Assembly: GCF_009759665.1 (NCBI RefSeq) | Contig: NZ_WQNE01000020.1 | Location: forward strand, 1-64,000 | Reading direction: 5' to 3' | Length of the DNA stretch: 64,000 bases | Source: Bradyrhizobium cajani | GTDB lineage: Bacteria > Pseudomonadota > Alphaproteobacteria > Rhizobiales > Xanthobacteraceae | Shown here: positions 52,537-61,382 of the stretch, one piece after another | Layout of the letters: every line of letters starts with the position of its first letter | Numbering within the stretch: the first letter of the stretch is position 1 | The notes under the pieces: model-generated | What the model saw: only the letters and a program-made list of their open reading frames with translations | The model's database searches: none | Told to the model about the DNA's origin: nothing | Made by a program: the position numbers and the translations under genes

Positions 52537-53682
52537 ATGAATCCCGACAATGATCTTCCCAATCACTTTGAATTGCTCGCGACCGACGGCGCCGCGCGCA
52601 CCGGCCGCCTGACCACGCCGCACGGGGTGGTGCGGACGCCGGCCTTCATGCCGGTCGGCACCGCCGGCGCCATGAAGGGCATGCATTGGCGCGAGGTGCG
52701 CGAGGCCGGCGCCAACATCGTGCTCGGCAACACCTATCATCTGATGCTGCGCCCCGGCGCCGAGCGGATCGCGGCGCTCGGCGGCTTGCAGCGCTTCACC
52801 GGCTGGAACGGGCCGATGCTGACGGATTCCGGCGGTTTCCAGGTGATGTCGCTGTCGGACCTGCGCAAGGTCAGCGAGAACGCCGTCACCTTCCGCTCGC
52901 ATATCGACGGCGCCAAGGTCGAATTGTCGCCGGAGCGCTCGATCGAGGTGCAGCGCTTGCTCGGCTCCGACATCGCCATGCAGATGGACGAATGCGTGCG
53001 GCTGCCGGCCGAGCGCGACGACATCGACCGCGCGATGCGCCTGTCGCTGCGCTGGGCCGAGCGAAGCAAGCGCGCCTTCGAGAGTGCGCCTGCCGGCTAC
53101 ATGCTGTTCGGCATCGTGCAGGGCGGCGATATCCCGCAGCTTCGCCATGCGAGCGCGCAAGGGCTGGTCGAGATCGGCTTCCACGGCTATGCGATCGGCG
53201 GCCTTGCCGTCGGCGAGCCGCAGGCGGTGATGCTGGCGATGATCGATGAGACCGCGCCGGCACTGCCGTCCGACCGGCCGCGCTATCTGATGGGCGTCGG
53301 CACGCCCGACGACATCCTCGAGGCGGTGAAGCGCGGCGTCGACATGTTCGATTGCGTGATGCCGACGCGCAATGGCCGTCACGGCGTCGCCTTCACCCGT
53401 TTCGGCCAGGTCAATTTGCGCAATGCGCGCCACGCCGACGATCCGCGTCCCCTCGACGAAGAGAGCTCATGGCCGTCGACGCGCAGCTACGCGCGCGCCT
53501 ATCTGCACCATCTCGTCAAAGCGGGCGAGACGCTGGGGGCGATGCTGCTGTCCGAGATCAATATCGCTTACTACCAGTTCCTGATGCAGGGTATCAGGGA
53601 CGCGATTGCACAGGGAACGTTCGACCAGTTCTATCAGCGCACGCGTGAGGACTGGGCGAGGGGCGACATCGCCCCGCGCTAG
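52537..53682 (+). CDS. tgt: tRNA-guanine transglycosylase without the usual zinc cysteines
   Basis: Exchanges G34 of certain tRNAs for preQ1, the step before queA. The 381-residue protein has the substrate Asp97 in MLTDSGGFQVMSL, the nucleophile Asp in FDCVMPTRNGRHG and the His-containing AYLHHLVKAGE. The usual CxCxxC zinc motif just before that His is replaced: the segment reads DEESSWPSTRSYARAYLHH, so all three cysteines are absent. The rest of the TIM-barrel blocks look normal (GIVQGG, AIGGLAVGEP). The start is ATG 52537; the frame is open 36 bases upstream. Confidence 0.93.
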   Translation: MNPDNDLPNHFELLATDGAARTGRLTTPHGVVRTPAFMPVGTAGAMKGMHWREVREAGANIVLGNTYHLMLRPGAERIAALGGLQRFTGWNGPMLTDSGGFQVMSLSDLRKVSENAVTFRSHIDGAKVELSPERSIEVQRLLGSDIAMQMDECVRLPAERDDIDRAMRLSLRWAERSKRAFESAPAGYMLFGIVQGGDIPQLRHASAQGLVEIGFHGYAIGGLAVGEPQAVMLAMIDETAPALPSDRPRYLMGVGTPDDILEAVKRGVDMFDCVMPTRNGRHGVAFTRFGQVNLRNARHADDPRPLDEESSWPSTRSYARAYLHHLVKAGETLGAMLLSEINIAYYQFLMQGIRDAIAQGTFDQFYQRTREDWARGDIAPR

Positions 53683-53685
53683 CTC

Positions 53686-53738
53686 AGAGCACGATCCGGA
53701 CAAGCGTTAAGCGGTTGTCCGACGAGATCATGCGCAAG
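53686..53738. repeat. Dispersed repeat, copy 1 (AGAGCACGATCCGGA type)
   Basis: GAGCACGATCCGGACAAGCG..AAGCGGTTGTCCGACGAGATCATGCGCAAG matches the reverse complement of the right part of the repeat at 55558-55612 at most positions. The two copies are in opposite orientation, about 1.9 kb apart. Confidence 0.7.
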
Positions 53739-53761
53739 AAATGGAGATCACCGGCACAAGG

Positions 53762-53980
53762 TCAGTTGCACGTGAACCGTTGCTTGACGGCGTGCTTGGT
53801 CACGAAGCCGTAGCCGCAATTGTCGCAGGTCCAGAGATAGCTGATCATGCGGTCGGAAACGTACGCGGAAGCTTCGGCGGCGACCATGGAGTCGGCGCAG
53901 ACGGGACAGGTAGGCAACTCGCTGCAACGCGGATCGCGGTTCGCTACGACGGTCGACAACACTTCAGCGACTGCTGACAT
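53762..53980 (-). CDS. Small zinc-ribbon protein
   Basis: A 72-residue protein with two Cys pairs, CPVC and CDNC, about 26 apart, plus Cys19 and a C-terminal CN, forming a likely zinc ribbon. It starts at ATG 53980 after GGGAGG. No domain beyond the ribbon is recognised. It is divergent from cysK. Confidence 0.75.
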   Translation of the reverse strand: MSAVAEVLSTVVANRDPRCSELPTCPVCADSMVAAEASAYVSDRMISYLWTCDNCGYGFVTKHAVKQRFTCN

Positions 53981-54207
53981 CGTGGTGACCTCCCTGCTTT
54001 CAGACGTAAGTCTAACATAAGCAGAATCAGTTGACGAGGTCGCAACACAAATGCGTTGGTTTTCTGATAATTACAGCTCACGCGATTTTGCGATGCAGCG
54101 TATTTAACATGTGTCGCATTGCCGCTTGCGTGTCGTCGCAAGCTGTCTGTAACTGCGCAAGAGCAACACATAAGCGCAAATCGTCGCCGCCCCACAGGGA
54201 GATCATG

Positions 54208-55185
<978 letters not shown>

Positions 55186-55188
55186 GAC

Positions 55189-55428
55189 ATGGCGGATCAA
55201 CCGAGGCGGCCGCGCACTCTGGGTGACGCGCGGACCGAAGCCGAGGCGGCGTTCAAGAAGGTGACGGCCAAGGTCGCCCCGGCGGTGCCGAAGCAGAACG
55301 TGGCGCCGGGCATCAAGGAGCAGGTCACGCTGCGCATCGACCAGGACGTGCTTGAGTTCTTCCAGGAGGGCGGTCCCGGCTGGCAGGATCGCATCAACGA
55401 GGCGCTGCGGAAAGCGGCGGGGAAGTAG
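55189..55428 (+). CDS. BrnA-type antitoxin-domain protein without a BrnT partner
   Basis: A 79-residue protein. The C-terminal half, EQVTLRIDQDVLEFF and GGPGWQDRINEALRKAA, is the BrnA antitoxin domain (ribbon-helix-helix-like). The N-terminal half is Pro/Ala/Arg-rich (PRRPRTLGDARTEAEAAF). BrnA normally pairs with the toxin BrnT upstream; the gene upstream here is cysK, 4 bases away, so this copy is an orphan. It may act as a stand-alone DNA-binding protein. Followed by a strong terminator. Confidence 0.75.
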   Translation: MADQPRRPRTLGDARTEAEAAFKKVTAKVAPAVPKQNVAPGIKEQVTLRIDQDVLEFFQEGGPGWQDRINEALRKAAGK

Positions 55429-55460
55429 ACGCCAACTTCACTGTGCGGACGGCCAACGAA

Positions 55461-55486
55461 AAGCCCGGCGTGAGCCGGGCTTTTGT
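55461..55486 (+). terminator. Intrinsic terminator after cysK-brnA-like operon
   Basis: AAGCCCGGC-GTGA-GCCGGGCTT stem (9 bases) followed by TTTTG on the plus strand. It lies 33 bases after the BrnA-like stop. Confidence 0.85.
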
Positions 55487-55506
55487 CTTGGGACTGGTTT
55501 GGCGTG

Positions 55507-55612
55507 TTAAAGCGCGATGAGATTAGGATGAATCGTCATCGCGCTTTAAGTTGTTGTTTGAGCATGATCTTTTCGGAAAACCGCTACGCACTTTTCCCGA
55601 TCGTGCTTTAGC
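55507..55612. repeat. Dispersed repeat, copy 2, with 14-base hairpin
   Basis: Perfect arms TTAAAGCGCGATGA (55507-55520) and TCATCGCGCTTTAA (55536-55549) with a 15-base loop, followed by TTGTTTGAGCATGATCTTTTCGG..CCGATCGTGCTTTAG. This right part matches the repeat at 53686-53738 in reverse complement. Its end overlaps the stop codon region of the caspase-fold gene (55608). Confidence 0.78.
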
Positions 55613-57044
55613 GGCGGAACATGCCGCCCATCATGCCGCCGACAACGCCACCCACGAAGGCCGCGCCGGCAGCATCGCCGGGGCTGCTGCGTTGTTGGGG
55701 AGCCGGCGCCGGCGCGCTGCTCGCAGCGGGAGCGCTCGCGGCGCGGCGGGCGGCCTTCTGGCTGCCATCACTTGCTGTCGCCGGGGCAGTCACGACCTCC
55801 GAGAGGAGGGCCTTGTGCTGAAGCTTGTTGAGATAGCCTGACGAGGGATAGCCGCGCGCGGCCTGCCAGCGCTTGAGCACCGAACGGGTCTCCTCGCTGA
55901 ACACGCCAGTCTGCTTGGTGTCGAAGCCGATGCCGGTGAGGCGGCGCTGCACGTCGCGACGCTGGGTCTTGTCCAGCCCGATCTGGTCCTCGGTGAGCTG
56001 GGTGGCCTCGTCGGTGAACGTCGCAGGATCAACGCCCGCGTTGAGGGTGCGGGTCGTGGTCGACGGACCGCTCTTGATCGCGGCAAGCCGTGCCAGCGCC
56101 AACGCCTTGAACTGGCCGTTCGGATAGGCGGTGAGGTAGGCGTTGAGTTCTTCCGGCTTGTTGGATTCCTTGACCGAGCGCCAGTATTCGAGCTCGACAC
56201 CGTCCGAGCTGCCGCCGGTCGCCGCCGGCACGATGCCGGCGGCCGTGGGCGCCGCGTTGGCAACCTGCTTGGTCGGTGCCTGATTCAGGTAGACGGCGCC
56301 GATCAGATTGGTGTGGCCCCAGGGAAGCTGGCCTTTGTGGGTCTCTTCATTGACCTGGGCGCGCACCGACGTCATCGCCTGCTGGATCTCGACGCCGGGC
56401 TTGGTGATGTTGTCGATCAGGGCACGGGTGAACGGGCTGTTGTTGCCTTCCTGGCCGTCGAGCGCAGTCTGGCCAGGGCCGGTTGCGAACGCAATCAGCG
56501 TACCTTCACCCGACTTCATCTCGGCAAGACCGCTCTGCACGTTGACGCTGCGGGTCGCCGAGTTCGACTTGATCTTGGCGGCGAAGGGATTGTCGCGACA
56601 GGCATCGAGGAAGACCAGCTTGACCTTGGCGTCGCCCATGGTCTGCTCGAGCGTCAGGTCGATGTTGATGGCGGCGCCGAGTTTGACGTCCATCTCCGTC
56701 CTGATGTCGGCATCGACCGGCAACAGGTAGTTGGTGCCGCCGACGGCGATGCCGTGACCGGCATAATAGAACAGCGCGATATCGGATCCCTGCGCCTTGC
56801 GGCCGAAGTCGAGCAGCTTCTCCGTCATCTGGTCGCGACTGAGGTTGGATCCTTCGATCACCTCGAAGCCGACATTACGCAGCGTCGCCGCCATCGCCTT
56901 GGCGTCGATCGGCGGGTTCGGCAATTGCGCGACGTTCTTGTAGCTGCCGTTGCCGACGACGAAGGCGACACGGCGGTCAGCCTTCGCAGCACCGACCGAC
57001 AGTGCCATGCACATCAGCGAAGCGAGGAGGGTGAGATAGCGCAT
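55608..57044 (-). CDS. Caspase-fold (C14 p20-like) peptidase with C-terminal peptidoglycan-binding-like domain
   Basis: A 478-residue exported protein. The signal peptide is residues 1-22 (MRYLTLLASLMCMALSVGAA). The caspase-like domain follows (about 25-260): His97 in FYYAGHG and Cys149 in FLDACRDNPF form the dyad. A Pro/Ala linker leads to a peptidoglycan-binding-type helical unit, QRRDVQRRLTGIGFDTKQTG and LKRWQAARGYP (about 360-410), and a low-complexity Ala/Pro/Gly tail ending GGMMGGMFRR. Similar caspase-like proteins are common in rhizobia; the substrate is unknown. Start at 57044; the frame is open upstream. Confidence 0.85.
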   Translation of the reverse strand: MRYLTLLASLMCMALSVGAAKADRRVAFVVGNGSYKNVAQLPNPPIDAKAMAATLRNVGFEVIEGSNLSRDQMTEKLLDFGRKAQGSDIALFYYAGHGIAVGGTNYLLPVDADIRTEMDVKLGAAINIDLTLEQTMGDAKVKLVFLDACRDNPFAAKIKSNSATRSVNVQSGLAEMKSGEGTLIAFATGPGQTALDGQEGNNSPFTRALIDNITKPGVEIQQAMTSVRAQVNEETHKGQLPWGHTNLIGAVYLNQAPTKQVANAAPTAAGIVPAATGGSSDGVELEYWRSVKESNKPEELNAYLTAYPNGQFKALALARLAAIKSGPSTTTRTLNAGVDPATFTDEATQLTEDQIGLDKTQRRDVQRRLTGIGFDTKQTGVFSEETRSVLKRWQAARGYPSSGYLNKLQHKALLSEVVTAPATASDGSQKAARRAASAPAASSAPAPAPQQRSSPGDAAGAAFVGGVVGGMMGGMFRR

Positions 57045-57247
57045 CTGAAATCCCCAAGAATCGAATTGCAGGCAGCAACAAATTGGCAACGAACCTACAC
57101 GAAGTGCCCGACTTCGCGCCACCAAAACGGCAGTCCGTCGTCTACAACCCGCTGCTGTGTGGCCGAATGTGCACGATGGAACGCCCCTTCAACGTGATCC
57201 AAATCACGCTCGACCACTTTGTTTTGTCGCGCGAGGCGTCGTGCGGT

Positions 57248-58123
57248 TCACTGCGCGCGTGCAGGAACTGGCGGAGCCGGCTTCAGATTCAGGAGATTGC
57301 CGCACAGGATCAGCGCTGCGCCGAGCACGGTCCAGCCATCGAGCCGCTCCGAATAGAGCAGCCAGCCGGCGGTCGCGGTCAGGGGAACCCGGAGGAAGTC
57401 CATGGGAACCACGATCGTCGCGTCCGCATAGCGCATCGCGCTGGCGAGGCAGTAATGGGCGAAGGTGCCACAGACCGAGATCACGGCTACCCAGCCCCAG
57501 ACATAAGTGGGCGGCCAGGCCCAGACATAAAGTGCCGGCAGGAAGCCTGCGACCGACTGCACGACCAGCATCCAGAACAGGATCGCCAGCGCGCTCTCGG
57601 TGCGGGTGAGGGATTTGACCAGCGCCATGGACACACCGAAGCCGATCGCGGCGCCGAGCGCGATCAACTGACCCTGATTGATCTCGCCGGTCGCGGGCCG
57701 CACGATGACGATCACGCCGACGAGGCCGAGCACGATCGCGGCGATCTTCCACGATGTCATGCGCTCGGACAGGAAGCTGGCGGCGAGGATCGCAGTCCAG
57801 ATCGGCATCGTGAACTCGATCGCCACCACCTGGCCGATCGGAATCAGCGTCAGCGCAAGGAACCAGCCGAGCTGCGAGATGTAGTGGATCAGGTTACGCG
57901 CGATGTGCTGGGGCATGCGCGTGGTCTTGAGCGTTCCGAAGCCGCCCGTGCGCCGGATCATCGGATAGAGCATGCAGAGGCCGAGCAGCGAACGCACCTC
58001 CATCACCTGGAAGACGTTCATCTCGCGCACGGCTTCGCGCCCGGCGACCGCCATCACCAGCGTCAGCGACAGCCAGCCGGCCATCCACAGTGCAGCCATG
58101 GTTTTGGACGGGGTCGTGCTCAT
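57248..58123 (-). CDS. DMT-superfamily (EamA-type) transporter
   Basis: A 291-residue inner-membrane protein with ten predicted helices in two EamA repeats (about 12-145 and 160-285); conserved segments TLIPIGQVVAIEFTMPIWTAILA and ATIVVPMDFLRVPLTA fit the second and first repeat ends. Members export metabolites or amino acids; the substrate is unknown. It lies between the caspase-fold gene and the Rid gene, with no obvious operon. Confidence 0.85.
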   Translation of the reverse strand: MSTTPSKTMAALWMAGWLSLTLVMAVAGREAVREMNVFQVMEVRSLLGLCMLYPMIRRTGGFGTLKTTRMPQHIARNLIHYISQLGWFLALTLIPIGQVVAIEFTMPIWTAILAASFLSERMTSWKIAAIVLGLVGVIVIVRPATGEINQGQLIALGAAIGFGVSMALVKSLTRTESALAILFWMLVVQSVAGFLPALYVWAWPPTYVWGWVAVISVCGTFAHYCLASAMRYADATIVVPMDFLRVPLTATAGWLLYSERLDGWTVLGAALILCGNLLNLKPAPPVPARAQ

Positions 58124-58275
58124 GTCGGCAGGAGCTGGAGGATGGAATGCTGAAAGGGAACGCTGATATCAGCGACATTGCCGCCGTTTGCAACGGCCAA
58201 ATCTGCGGATGCAGCGATGCTGAGCGGCGTGCTAAGACTTCAGCGAACAACGAGAAAATCGGGAGATCGTCGCTC

Positions 58276-58674
58276 ATGCAAATCCTGCAGCCGGCCGAAT
58301 GGAAAAAACCGCGCGGATTCTCCCATGGCGTTGTGGTGGAGGGGCCGGGCCGCTGGGTGGTGCTGGCCGGTCAGACCGGCGGTGACGAAACCGGCAACTA
58401 CGCGCCCGACATGGCGGCCCAGGTTGCGACCGCGTTGAAGCGGATCATCAAGCTCCTGGGCGAGGCTGGCGCAGGCCCCGAGCACATCGTCCGCCTGACC
58501 TGGTACCTGACCAGCCGCAGCGAATATGAGGCCGCTGGGGCCGGGATCGGGGCAGCCTGGAAGGAAACGCTGGGACGCAATTTTCCGCCCTCGACGCTGC
58601 TCTACATCGGCGGCCTCGTGGACGATCGTGCCAAGGTCGAGATCGAGGTGACGGCGTTCGTTCCGAGCGCATAA
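58276..58674 (+). CDS. Rid/YjgF-family protein
   Basis: A 132-residue Rid-family protein. The opening FSHGVVVEGPGRWVVLAGQTGGDETG and the middle IVRLTWYLTSRSEYEAAG, plus STLLYIGGLVDDRAKVEIEVTAFVPS, fit the family trimer fold. The arginine needed for imine deaminase activity in RidA proper is not in the usual C-terminal place (it reads AKVEIEVTAF), so it may belong to a non-RidA subfamily of Rid. The start at 58276 is the ATG after GGGAGATCG; the frame is open to 58090. Confidence 0.83.
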   Translation: MQILQPAEWKKPRGFSHGVVVEGPGRWVVLAGQTGGDETGNYAPDMAAQVATALKRIIKLLGEAGAGPEHIVRLTWYLTSRSEYEAAGAGIGAAWKETLGRNFPPSTLLYIGGLVDDRAKVEIEVTAFVPSA

Positions 58675-58710
58675 AAAAATCGATCCGGCGGGGTGCCGGA
58701 TCGATGCTTT
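58673..58710. terminator. Intrinsic terminator between convergent genes
   Basis: ATCGATCCGGC / GCCGGATCGAT stem of 11 bases with a 5-base loop; A7 on the left gives a T-run on the minus strand for the gene at 58728, and TTT on the right is a weaker signal for the plus strand. Confidence 0.8.
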
Positions 58711-58727
58711 ACGTGCCGGTTATTGGC

Positions 58728-59273
58728 CTAGCGCGACAGCGAGATGTTGGCGCCGCGGAACTGGCTGTCGGCGCGCAACGTAACGGTCTGCTTGTTGCCG
58801 CTCGTCCTGAGCATGAGGTTGGCGTTGAAGCCGGCGGCGGAGACGGCCACCTCGAAATTGCCGCCACCGCCGCGGCCCTGGAGCGAGCCAGAAATGTTGC
58901 GGCTGGCCTCGGACCAGCTGCCGGTGATGGCGCTTCCCTCGGCCCTGACATTGGCCCCGAGGATGAACTTGTAGGCATCGCTGGCGCAGGTCAGCGACAT
59001 CTCCATGGTCGGGCCGATCGGGGCGTATTTGGCCCGGCAGCGAATGCGCTCGGTCGAGCCGTCGTCAAGCGTGACGACGCCGCCGCCGCTCCAGCTGCCC
59101 GCCATTGGGGCAAAGGGGCCGGACTGGGCATTGCTTTCGGTGTTGGCGATACCCGCCGCAAACAAAACGGCGGCCGCCATCAGCAGCCGCCGGTTTCGGG
59201 CGCGAGCCTCGATTGGTTTATTGGCGCGATGCTTCCCACCGCCCGCTGCACGGTATGCCTGCAGATGCTCCAT
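58728..59273 (-). CDS. Exported hypothetical protein
   Basis: A ~181-residue protein. Residues around RNRRLLMAAAVLFAAGIANTESNAQ form an export signal, followed by a ~130-residue beta-rich domain with FAPMAGSWSGGGVVTLDDG, IRCRAKYAPIGPTMEMSLTC and SLQGRGGGGNFEVAV (two cysteines). Start is uncertain: ATG 59273 has GGGGAAG but overlaps the 3' end of the next gene upstream by 56 bases; ATG 59180 is too short for the basic part of the signal. Both this and the gene upstream are small exported proteins of similar style; the family is not named. Confidence 0.65.
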   Translation of the reverse strand: MEHLQAYRAAGGGKHRANKPIEARARNRRLLMAAAVLFAAGIANTESNAQSGPFAPMAGSWSGGGVVTLDDGSTERIRCRAKYAPIGPTMEMSLTCASDAYKFILGANVRAEGSAITGSWSEASRNISGSLQGRGGGGNFEVAVSAAGFNANLMLRTSGNKQTVTLRADSQFRGANISLSR

Positions 59274-59568
59274 TCCACTTCCCCGATCCGGCGTTGCCGT
59301 TGAGTTGACCGTTGGCATATGCACCATTGATCGAAACTTTCACAAGACCCTCGCGGCCGATGGTGCCGGAAACGTTAGCGCCGGGCGCAGTGATCTTGCC
59401 GTCGGCAACCGTCAGCATGGAGCTTGCAGTCGGCTCGCAGGAGCCGGTCTTGGTGACGATGGTGACCTGCCAGTTGCCGTCATAGGGGCTCTGGGCGAAG
59501 GCGGGAGCGGCGAGGGTGCCGGCGAAAACCGAAGCGGCACAGAACACCGCAATGCGACCAAAACGCAT
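59218..59568 (-). CDS. Small exported hypothetical protein
   Basis: A 116-residue protein with signal peptide (RFGRIAVFCAASVFAGTLAAPAFA, cut before QSPYD) and a compact beta-rich mature domain (NWQVTIVTKTGSC, TVADGKITAPGANVSG, NGNAGSGKWNGASAGIPCSGRW) with two cysteines. The repeat-like style resembles the downstream gene, which overlaps it, so the pair may be translationally coupled. Function unknown. Confidence 0.75.
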   Translation of the reverse strand: MRFGRIAVFCAASVFAGTLAAPAFAQSPYDGNWQVTIVTKTGSCEPTASSMLTVADGKITAPGANVSGTIGREGLVKVSINGAYANGQLNGNAGSGKWNGASAGIPCSGRWEASRQ

Positions 59569-59795
59569 GAATTCCGTCCTTGAACTTGTCTGATATGCTG
59601 ACGCTTATTCGGACCAAATGTGACAGAAATTTGTTGCGGCGCCATATCGAAAATTGTTCCTGTGGGAACAATGGTTTATTTGCGCATCCGAGTCCGTTTT
59701 TCGAAGCAGAATCAATGCGGCTTCACGTTAAGGGTAAACGTCAGGAGAGCGACTCAGGAAAAGCGCCTCAGGCAAGACACCTCAAGCGAGACACC

Positions 59796-60383
59796 TCAAG
59801 CAAGACTTGGCGCGGAGGTCGCGAACTGCTCGTCCTGAACCTTGGCCGGCAGCGCCTTGTGGACCTTGACATAGTCGATCACGTCCGCCAGCAGCTTGAG
59901 CCCGAGCGGGGCGAGCGCGCGCTCCCACAGCTCCCGCGCGGTCTCGCCCTTCTTGACGAAGCACCAGTCCTGGGCGGCGATGGCGCCGGCGTCCATGCGG
60001 TCGGCGAGGTGATAGATCGTGCCGCCGGCGATCGGATCGCCTTCCTTGATGGTCCATTCCACGGCAGCCTTGCCGCGGTGGCGCGGCAGCAGCGAGGGGT
60101 GATAGCCGATCCCGCCGAACTTCGCCGCGGCCAGCGCGTCCCTGCCGATCCGGGCGTGGCTGTGGGCCGTGATGATCAGATCGGTGTCGGGAGCGATCTC
60201 TGAGGCCACCACCAGCTTGGGGTTGGCCTGCACGACTACGTCGATGCCGGCCTCCTTGGCGGTCGCGGCCAGCCGATCGTCGGCATCAGCCACCACGACC
60301 CGGGCGACCGAGACGCTGTGCTCCTTGAGCATGTTCAGGGTGGTCACGCCGAAATGGCGGGAGCCGACGAGGGTGATGCGCAT
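59796..60383 (-). CDS. Formyltransferase-family protein
   Basis: A 195-residue protein of the formyl-transferase N-terminal fold (methionyl-tRNA formyltransferase / GAR transformylase-like). The nucleotide-like start is RITLVGSRHFGVTTLNMLKEH; the active-site block is YHPSLLPRHRGKAAVEWTIKEGDPIAGGTIYHLADRMDAGAI, with the HPSLLPxxRG motif. It lacks the C-terminal OB domain of Fmt, so it is not the initiator-tRNA formyltransferase. Substrate is unknown (sugar- or amine-formylation are known in relatives). The start at 60383 is the ATG before the open frame that runs to 60512. Confidence 0.87.
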   Translation of the reverse strand: MRITLVGSRHFGVTTLNMLKEHSVSVARVVVADADDRLAATAKEAGIDVVVQANPKLVVASEIAPDTDLIITAHSHARIGRDALAAAKFGGIGYHPSLLPRHRGKAAVEWTIKEGDPIAGGTIYHLADRMDAGAIAAQDWCFVKKGETARELWERALAPLGLKLLADVIDYVKVHKALPAKVQDEQFATSAPSLA

Positions 60384-60727
60384 GGGGGTCCCGATCTGTC
60401 TCGCAACTGCGTTATCCCCCGATAACACGTCCGGACGCCCTGTCACCCCCCGCGCAGCGTTTACGCCGGTTATCAACAATGCGCCGGGCGCGGGGCGGCT
60501 GGTGAACTCCATTTCAACCCGTATCCGTTTTCGAAGCTGGGTTTGGCCGCCGGCGTGGTTGCCGGCGGCTTTTTCAGGCCGCGCATCCCGAAATCATCTG
60601 GCGGTAATACGTTCTCAACCGGCTTGTCGTATCGACGAATCCGTCGCGGATTTGTATTGCGTACCGCGACACCGAAACTGTCCCGGCGCGGGTGCGCCGC
60701 GCGGGCTTTTTCGCCGGGACCGTTTCC
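60384..60727 (+). other. 344-base region with two plus-strand terminator-like hairpins and no plus-strand gene
   Basis: No gene is supported here. On the plus strand there is a strong terminator at 60546-60574 and a second hairpin with T-run near 60682-60712, though the nearest upstream plus-strand gene ends at 58674. A short hairpin GTTATC-CCCC-GATAAC lies at 60411-60426 near the formyltransferase start. The region should hold the formyltransferase promoter; the plus-strand signals hint at an unannotated short transcript. Confidence 0.5.
60546..60574 (+). terminator. Strong orphan intrinsic terminator
   Basis: GCCGCCGGC-GTGGTT-GCCGGCGGC followed by TTTTT: a 9-base GC-only stem with a T-tract on the plus strand. 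There is no plus-strand gene for it to terminate within 1.8 kb upstream. Confidence 0.78.
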
Positions 60728-60931
60728 ATGCCGAGCGCGATTGAGCAGATCGTCGACATCTATGTCCGACTGAAGAACCGGCGCGGCCTCGACCAGCTGA
60801 TGATGCACAGGCAGCGGCTCGCGGTCGATCTGAAGAGCAGGTCGGGCTATGATTTCAGCCTGCCGATCAGCCAGATCGACGAGGAGATCGCGATCATCGA
60901 GGCGGGCCTCAGCCGGCTGAAGGCGGGCTGA
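60728..60931 (+). CDS. Small hypothetical protein
   Basis: A 67-residue, mostly helical protein (VDIYVRLKNRRGLDQLMMHR, ISQIDEEIAIIEAGLSRL). The ATG at 60728 follows CGGGACC, whose bases lie in the 3' arm of a TCCCGGCG / CGCCGGGA hairpin (60681-60719), so translation could be sensitive to RNA folding. It faces the next gene tail to tail. Unknown family. Confidence 0.62.
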   Translation: MPSAIEQIVDIYVRLKNRRGLDQLMMHRQRLAVDLKSRSGYDFSLPISQIDEEIAIIEAGLSRLKAG

Positions 60932-60936
60932 CGTGC

Positions 60937-61239
60937 TCAGTCGCGCCGGCCGCCGTCGATGACAGTGAACAGCGGCCGCGCCGGCGTGGGCTCGACCAGC
61001 AGTTCCTCCACCAGCGCGGTTGCCGCATCGACATATTTGCGTGTCGGCTTGTCCAGGGGACGCTTGGCCTCATCGTCGAGCGCGACCTTGGCGGCCTCGA
61101 CCAGCTTACGCATCCGCGCTGCATGGTCGTCGCCGGCCGTCAGCGTCGCGCGCGCCAGCGAGCGCAGCACGAACAGCTCACCCTCGAGGCGGAGCAGACG
61201 GTCGTTGAGCCTGGTGAGGACGGCGTTGAGATCGGCCAT
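60937..61239 (-). CDS. Hypothetical helical protein
   Basis: A 100-residue protein without signal or membrane segments, strongly helical: LTRLNDRLLRLEGELFVLRSLARATLTAG and MRKLVEAAKVALDDEAKRPLD. The N-terminal heptads suggest a coiled coil. Convergent with the small gene at 60728. No family recognised. Confidence 0.65.
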   Translation of the reverse strand: MADLNAVLTRLNDRLLRLEGELFVLRSLARATLTAGDDHAARMRKLVEAAKVALDDEAKRPLDKPTRKYVDAATALVEELLVEPTPARPLFTVIDGGRRD

Positions 61240-61382
61240 TGCGGATGTTCGGTGCGGAAGACCCGTTCTGATCTAGCGGCGATCGGTGAACGGACTCCAA
61301 ACAGCGTCGGCGCAATTCGGCCGATCTTCCGGTCAGCGCCCTGCGCGATGCGACGATGTGACCGAGGGGGCGTTGCGGCCGC

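Noticed and set aside
54109..54207. Cysteine-rich in-frame extension upstream of cysK (MCRIAACVSSQAVCNC)
   Set aside because: Four Cys codons in 16 would suit a cysteine-sensing leader, but there is no stop before cysK, no ribosome site and no terminator in the gap, so an attenuator cannot be supported.
60500..60574. Trp-rich frame (SWVWPPAWLP) overlapping the orphan terminator, like a trp leader
   Set aside because: The Trp codons are inside the terminator stem, there is no start codon with a ribosome site and no biosynthetic gene follows.
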